Part shown: positions 60,138 to 64,000 of the stretch, one piece after another | Numbering within the stretch: the first letter of the stretch is position 1 | Layout: every line of letters begins with the position of its first letter | Assembly (NCBI RefSeq): GCF_913055835.1 | Contig: NZ_CAJXKQ010000007.1 | Span: forward strand, 1-64,000 | DNA: 64,000 bases | Source: an uncultured Marinobacter sp. | Lineage (GTDB): Bacteria; Pseudomonadota; Gammaproteobacteria; Pseudomonadales; Oleiphilaceae | Reading direction: 5' to 3' | Translations under genes and position numbers: made by a program | Notes under the pieces: generated by a model | The model's database searches: none | Told to the model about the DNA's origin: nothing | The model's input: the letters and a program-made list of their open reading frames with translations, nothing else

Positions 60138-61619
60138 TTAATCGTCATCGTTTTCCTCAAGCTCGATTTCGCCGATCACTAATCCTGTACCGACAAACTC
60201 GTACTCCACTTCCACTTTTGGCCTTTCGCCTGCATCAACAAGCCCTTGTAGCTCACTTCGCAGAGTGTCGAACTCGGTATTCGTAGTGATGAACAGGTCC
60301 ACTCCCAAAACCTGAATCCGGTCGTTCACCATTTCCGAGATTCGACCGGTTAGCTCGAATCCTCCATCAGGCGACTCATCATCACGCTCGATTTTCAGAG
60401 CCTCAAGATAAATGGTGCCGTCACTACCTACGCGCTCTATCCCTTCGATTTCCAGCTCACGCGGCAACGCCAGATCGCTCAGCGAAAGGCGGGATTCGTC
60501 ATCATCATCGGTGATGATCGTCAGTGGAGTGACCTGCACAAGAACACCACCGACTCTGAACTGACCGGCCGGTAAGTCGACTTCCTGGGCCGGACCGCCC
60601 TTGAACTCAGAATCCGCTTCGCGTAGCTCGATTTCGTCAGCAGTCACCGAACCGTCAGACTCGAAATCGCCTTCGACCTGAATGAGCAGTCCCTGGACCA
60701 GATCATTGGGACCAGAGAGTCCATCGAACTCCGTTTCATTCGTAACCTGCACCGAAATACCATTAACCGTGACAACCCCGTTTGCCGGGTTGTACGCATT
60801 AGAGATGGGGCCCACAAACTCGATATCATCCTCAGTGCCCGGACTGTAACGGCGAGAATCGTCAGGTCTGATTTCGTCTGCCATCAAGACACTATCGACC
60901 ATGTAACCTTCCACTTCTACAGCAAGGTCGACCGCCAAGTTAGATAGATCCAGTCCATCAGGCGCTGCACCCGAGTAATCGACGAGCTGTGACCCGATCC
61001 GAAGCTCGGAGTCAGACAGTTCGTCAATAACTCCCTCTAGCTCAACCTTATCCTGATCATCAAAGACATCTCGGTTCTGGTCTGTCCGCAGCCCGATGTA
61101 ACTGGCACGGAACTCTCCATTGGGAAGACGCCATCCCGACATCCGCACAAAGTCGCCATCAGCAAGATTTTCTACCAGCGTGCCTTTCACCACGGTTTGA
61201 GAATCAATTCTTACGGTCTGGCCAAGAATCTGAACCGCTGCTGTTTTGCTCACAACGTCCCAAGGACTCAAGACCTGCATCGTGCCACGCAGGGTATCGT
61301 CATACTCGACGGTATCCGCATCTCCTAGTCCCGTGTCTCGCCATTCACCATCCACTCTCAGGATCATACCGACAACAAGGCGAGATTCCTGATTGATCCC
61401 ATCATCACCGACGACAGCCCGATCCGTACTGAACTCCACACCATTAACAAACACACTCCCGAACCCGGAAACCGGCCCTACGCTGGACCCTGTGCCCCGT
61501 ATACCACCATCGGCAACATCCAGGCCTCCACCACCCGCGCCTCCGCAGGCGGAAATCGCACCAAAGGCCACCGTACCGGCTGCCAGCCCGAAAACACGAT
61601 TGCGGAGTTGCCGTTTCAT
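60138..61619 (-). CDS. DUF5666 repeat protein, lipoprotein-like
   Basis: 493 residues from ATG 61619 with GAGGGAG 9 nt upstream. The signal peptide ends at FGAISACGGAGGGG, a lipobox-like cysteine. Four to five DUF5666-type beta units follow (FVNGVEFSTDRA; LRVDGEWRD; FELTGRISEMVNDRIQVLG), each an acidic OB-like barrel with a conserved VEVEG turn. The tail is acidic (EENDDD). DUF5666 proteins are exported; their role is unknown. It is preceded by DUF6502 genes, its regular partner, and has a paralogue at 62998. Confidence 0.78.
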   Translation of the reverse strand: MKRQLRNRVFGLAAGTVAFGAISACGGAGGGGLDVADGGIRGTGSSVGPVSGFGSVFVNGVEFSTDRAVVGDDGINQESRLVVGMILRVDGEWRDTGLGDADTVEYDDTLRGTMQVLSPWDVVSKTAAVQILGQTVRIDSQTVVKGTLVENLADGDFVRMSGWRLPNGEFRASYIGLRTDQNRDVFDDQDKVELEGVIDELSDSELRIGSQLVDYSGAAPDGLDLSNLAVDLAVEVEGYMVDSVLMADEIRPDDSRRYSPGTEDDIEFVGPISNAYNPANGVVTVNGISVQVTNETEFDGLSGPNDLVQGLLIQVEGDFESDGSVTADEIELREADSEFKGGPAQEVDLPAGQFRVGGVLVQVTPLTIITDDDDESRLSLSDLALPRELEIEGIERVGSDGTIYLEALKIERDDESPDGGFELTGRISEMVNDRIQVLGVDLFITTNTEFDTLRSELQGLVDAGERPKVEVEYEFVGTGLVIGEIELEENDDD

Positions 61620-61659
61620 TGTGTTCGTCTCCCTCACCGGCATTCCTGGCCGGTTTTTG

Positions 61660-62061
61660 TTAAATAGCATCGTTGAAGCGCCTGCGCGGCATTTCATCTT
61701 CGAATTCAGAAACCTGGTCGCCTCGGGCTTCGGTTGGAAGCCGGGGCTGCGAGGGCGCATAAACACTGCGTCTCAGCATGAGGTAACCGCTGTCCAGCGG
61801 TTCGACGACACCTTTACGGAGCAATTCGTTCAGAACCACTGTGGGGGCAAAATCAGGGTCGGTCGCTTGCACCAGATTGCTGAATGAATTCGTTGCGTGA
61901 CTATCCATTAACAGCATGACAGGGTCGTGATGCTCATCGAGAAACTCTTTGGAGCTGATCCAGGAACGAATCACCTGCCGGGACGATGCGGAAAGTATTG
62001 TGCTTGCAAGCTCCGTGGGCTCCCAGCGACAAATAATGTTCGGCTGCCTCCTGAAACTCAT
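61660..62061 (-). CDS. Truncated DUF6502-like protein
   Basis: 133 residues from ATG 62061, with AAAGGAG 10 nt upstream; a TTG at 62070 is the alternative. Residues about 20-105 align with the middle of the full DUF6502 protein encoded next to it (VIRSWISSKEFLDEHHDP and VLNELLRKGVVEPLDSGYLMLRRSVYAP, against VVSGWVHDAAF and VLDELLRVGVVSVDGESGRL). The N-terminal HTH-like part and the C-terminal 120 residues are missing. It is probably a decayed tandem duplicate, possibly still translated, as it overlaps or abuts the upstream gene and keeps a ribosome site. Confidence 0.6.
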   Translation of the reverse strand: MSFRRQPNIICRWEPTELASTILSASSRQVIRSWISSKEFLDEHHDPVMLLMDSHATNSFSNLVQATDPDFAPTVVLNELLRKGVVEPLDSGYLMLRRSVYAPSQPRLPTEARGDQVSEFEDEMPRRRFNDAI

Positions 62062-62066
62062 AGCAC

Positions 62067-62915
62067 TCAATCTCCTTTCGGCTCTTTACCGGCAGGCTCT
62101 TCAAAGAAGAAGATGCTGACGCCGGTGCGGACCGGATCCCCGGATTCACTGCCAGACTTTTGGCCCGCAATATCGCGATCATGGGGACCAAGCCATTTGT
62201 CCAGCTGTTCCAGTAGTGCCTGGGACTGGGCAGCTGCATGCCGGCGCCAGCGCTCCATCACTTCCGGAGGGATGTTGTTGTAGGTCAGGGTTCTCTGGAA
62301 CAGCGGTGGCTGCCCGGTTTCGTCACTGACCAGATTATGATCAATCGTCGCTATGAGATCTGATACGTCCTCACCGAATATCTGGAGCATTTCCTCACTG
62401 TCTCCAGCCGGAACATAGGCCCTCTGCTGCAGGACCAACCGGCCCGATTCACCGTCTACTGACACCACACCCACACGAAGCAGTTCATCCAGCACTGCGC
62501 GGGGCGGCATATCGCCGCTGTACCGCTTGACCAGTTCACTGAAGCTCAACGGTCCGTCAAAGGCCAGCATGTCTGGTTCTCCGTCTCCGGCCTGGAAGGC
62601 GGCATCGTGCACCCAACCCGACACCACCCGGGAAGCCCGATTGGTGTGGAGCACGTCCCGGGTTCCGGTGTGTTCCCCGGCCAGGATTTCCCGTTGGCGC
62701 TTGACTTCCTTTCGGGTCAGCCCGGTCATCACCGCTGCGCGGGAGTCCGTGGGCTTGCGGCGCCCGTCGGGAAAGTCTTCCAGGGCGGCTTCCACATAGG
62801 CACGTTTTACCAGCTCGGAAAACTCGCCGAATGGGATGCCGTTTCTCAGCAGCAACCTCGCCAGGGGGCGCAGAATGCGGAACAGCGCTTGGTGCAGGGG
62901 GTTGGTCTTTTTCAT
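62067..62915 (-). CDS. DUF6502 family protein
   Basis: 282 residues, full length. The N-terminal helical region (ILRPLARLLLRNGIPFGEFS, MTGLTRKEVKRQRE) looks like a winged-helix DNA-binding module. A central winged-helix-like unit (AVLDELLRVGVVSVDGESG) and a C-terminal domain ending GVSIFFFEEP follow. DUF6502 genes commonly stand next to DUF5666 genes and could regulate them. Its TGA meets the truncated paralogue downstream. Confidence 0.78.
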   Translation of the reverse strand: MKKTNPLHQALFRILRPLARLLLRNGIPFGEFSELVKRAYVEAALEDFPDGRRKPTDSRAAVMTGLTRKEVKRQREILAGEHTGTRDVLHTNRASRVVSGWVHDAAFQAGDGEPDMLAFDGPLSFSELVKRYSGDMPPRAVLDELLRVGVVSVDGESGRLVLQQRAYVPAGDSEEMLQIFGEDVSDLIATIDHNLVSDETGQPPLFQRTLTYNNIPPEVMERWRRHAAAQSQALLEQLDKWLGPHDRDIAGQKSGSESGDPVRTGVSIFFFEEPAGKEPKGD

Positions 62916-62997
62916 GTTTGGGATTGTATTCCCATAGCGACATCGAAAGCCACAATGCGGGCCGACATCCGCCCGGCCCGCACCTATGGCTCACTTA

Positions 62998-64000
62998 TCA
63001 ATCATCATCGCTGTCGTCGTCGCTACTATCATCGTCGACTTCGACATTATCAGTCAGCTCGTACTGACCACCGCTGGTCTGGCGGTACTCGATTTCCACT
63101 TCATCACCAACCTGGGCCCCAGACAGGCTATAGCCATTACGGAGCACCTCAAGATTCATGATGGTGATCGACTCGGCTCCGATCGCACTCACCCGTGCTT
63201 CGAGTTCGAAATCGTCATCGTCGTCGTCATCCTCGCGCTCAATGCTGAGGGCCTCGAGGAATCCGCCCTCACTGCTGCGCTGACGGCCCTCGATTTCCAG
63301 GTAATCGCCCACCTGCAGGCTCTGGACATCCTGGGCGCGACTGCGACGGTCATCGTCATCATCGTCGTCGTCATCAATCAGGGTATTGCTGGTGAGCCGA
63401 ACACTGACGCCACTGACGACCAGGGTTTCACCGGCAAGATCTATGGACTCGATGCGGCCATCCAGCTCGGCGTCGGACTCCCGGCCCTCAATCTCTTCAG
63501 CCACCAGGATGCCATTGCGGAAATCCCCTTCCACCTTCACGAACAGGCCATCGGAAAGGCTGCTTTCGCGCAGGTCGTCAAATTCGGTGCCGCCGTTAAT
63601 CTGGACCCTGACGCCATTTACCGAGAACTGGCGGCTGGCAGCGTCATAGTCGTAAATGCTACCGGAAATTTCGACATCGTCGTCATCGTCGAAGAGGTCG
63701 TCCTCGTCGTCGATTTCCTCGGCCATGATGGTGTTTCCGTTGAGATACCCTTCCACTTCCACGACGATTCCGTCCGCCAGATCATCCAGGGAGAAGTCGT
63801 CATCACCGACAGCGCTGGTGTAATCGATCAGGAAGCTGTTGATGGTGAAGGTCTCGGCACTTGTGTCCAGGTTGGCAACAATGCCTTCAATTTCGACTTC
63901 GTTGTCGTCATCGAAGTCGAGGCCGATGGCACGGGCACCCACGAAGCTTGCCCGGAAGCTGCCATCCTCCAGGCGCCAGGCGCTGACTCTAACCCGGTAC
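62998..64000 (-). CDS. Second DUF5666 repeat protein (partial, cut by right edge)
   Basis: 334 residues are visible, and the frame is open at base 64000. The first visible residues (VRVSAWRLEDGSFRASFVG) align with the interior of the DUF5666 protein at 60138 (VRMSGWRLPNGEFRASYIG), so the signal peptide lies outside the window. The DUF5666 units carry long aspartate runs (DDDDDDRR, EDDDDDDDFELE) and the protein ends in a Ser/Asp tail (DDDSSDDDSDDD). The acidic surface suits an exported protein that binds Ca2+ or works at marine salinity. It stands upstream of the DUF6502 gene on the same strand. Confidence 0.78.
   Translation of the reverse strand, partial: YRVRVSAWRLEDGSFRASFVGARAIGLDFDDDNEVEIEGIVANLDTSAETFTINSFLIDYTSAVGDDDFSLDDLADGIVVEVEGYLNGNTIMAEEIDDEDDLFDDDDDVEISGSIYDYDAASRQFSVNGVRVQINGGTEFDDLRESSLSDGLFVKVEGDFRNGILVAEEIEGRESDAELDGRIESIDLAGETLVVSGVSVRLTSNTLIDDDDDDDDDRRSRAQDVQSLQVGDYLEIEGRQRSSEGGFLEALSIEREDDDDDDDFELEARVSAIGAESITIMNLEVLRNGYSLSGAQVGDEVEIEYRQTSGGQYELTDNVEVDDDSSDDDSDDD

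Noticed and set aside
1..64000. CRISPR arrays, tRNA or rRNA genes, integrase genes, complete insertion sequences
   Set aside because: None was seen. The palindromes at 39.6-48.6 kb have no spacer-repeat periodicity, and no cloverleaf or transposase was recognised.

Overview
The window looks like chromosomal DNA of a marine, hydrocarbon-degrading gammaproteobacterium, most likely Marinobacter or a close relative. This is inferred from gene content (membrane alkane hydroxylase AlkB, lutABC, urea carboxylase with a urea ABC transporter, FilA-like protein, PEP-CTERM protein, DUF5666/DUF6502 pairs) and from high-GC coding sequence. No rRNA, tRNA, CRISPR array, complete insertion sequence or phage was found.

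Layout. 1-9.1 kb is ordinary core DNA: an Ada-type regulator cut by the left edge, two lipoproteins, the RadD helicase, a P2-type cation ATPase, threonine aldolase, a nucleoside deoxyribosyltransferase-like protein, a ribbon-helix-helix protein and a DJ-1/PfpI protein. 9.2-22.9 kb is a decaying accessory region. It holds an internally deleted nitroreductase, a periplasmic binding protein and a PD-(D/E)XK-like nuclease each broken by an in-frame TAG, a partial tautomerase duplicate, a frameshifted nucleotidyltransferase, several lipoproteins, an XRE regulator with a palindromic operator, and an NYN-LOTUS protein. A short repeat (core TCTGTCCCGG) is scattered through it. 23.2-27.6 kb is a visibly AT-richer two-gene island. 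It joins an Mrr-like nuclease/SF2 helicase to a 706-residue protein that carries an RNA polymerase alpha-CTD-like helix-hairpin-helix, a sigma region 4 helix-turn-helix and winged-helix-like modules. I regard it as the best candidate for an undescribed, probably anti-phage, system.

28.1-40.8 kb is a nitrogen-scavenging locus. urtABCDE (minus strand) imports urea. The divergent allophanate hydrolase and urea carboxylase genes (plus strand) split it by the ATP-dependent route. A GntR regulator follows. The divergent promoter region has a near-consensus sigma-54 promoter and two matching near-palindromes. 40.9-41.2 kb holds a strong candidate for a CsrB/RsmZ-type regulatory RNA upstream of comEA. 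41.7-45.5 kb is lutABC for lactate oxidation, translationally coupled to a DMT-family transporter, followed by glyoxalase I, alkB and a divergent GntR regulator.

48.8-64 kb holds a FilA-like exported protein, a flippase-like membrane protein coupled to a pseudophosphatase-glycosyltransferase fusion, a DUF523/DUF1722 protein, a DUF481 outer-membrane protein, TrhO, a DsbA-like protein, nitronate monooxygenase, a chemoreceptor, and a duplicated DUF6502/DUF5666 cluster that runs off the right edge.

A second highlight is a set of intergenic palindromes (39.64-39.75, 39.89-39.99, 46.30-46.38 and 48.54-48.63 kb). Each has a long perfect stem of its own sequence. In three of them the stem encloses related loops of 52-53 nt; the fourth has a different core.
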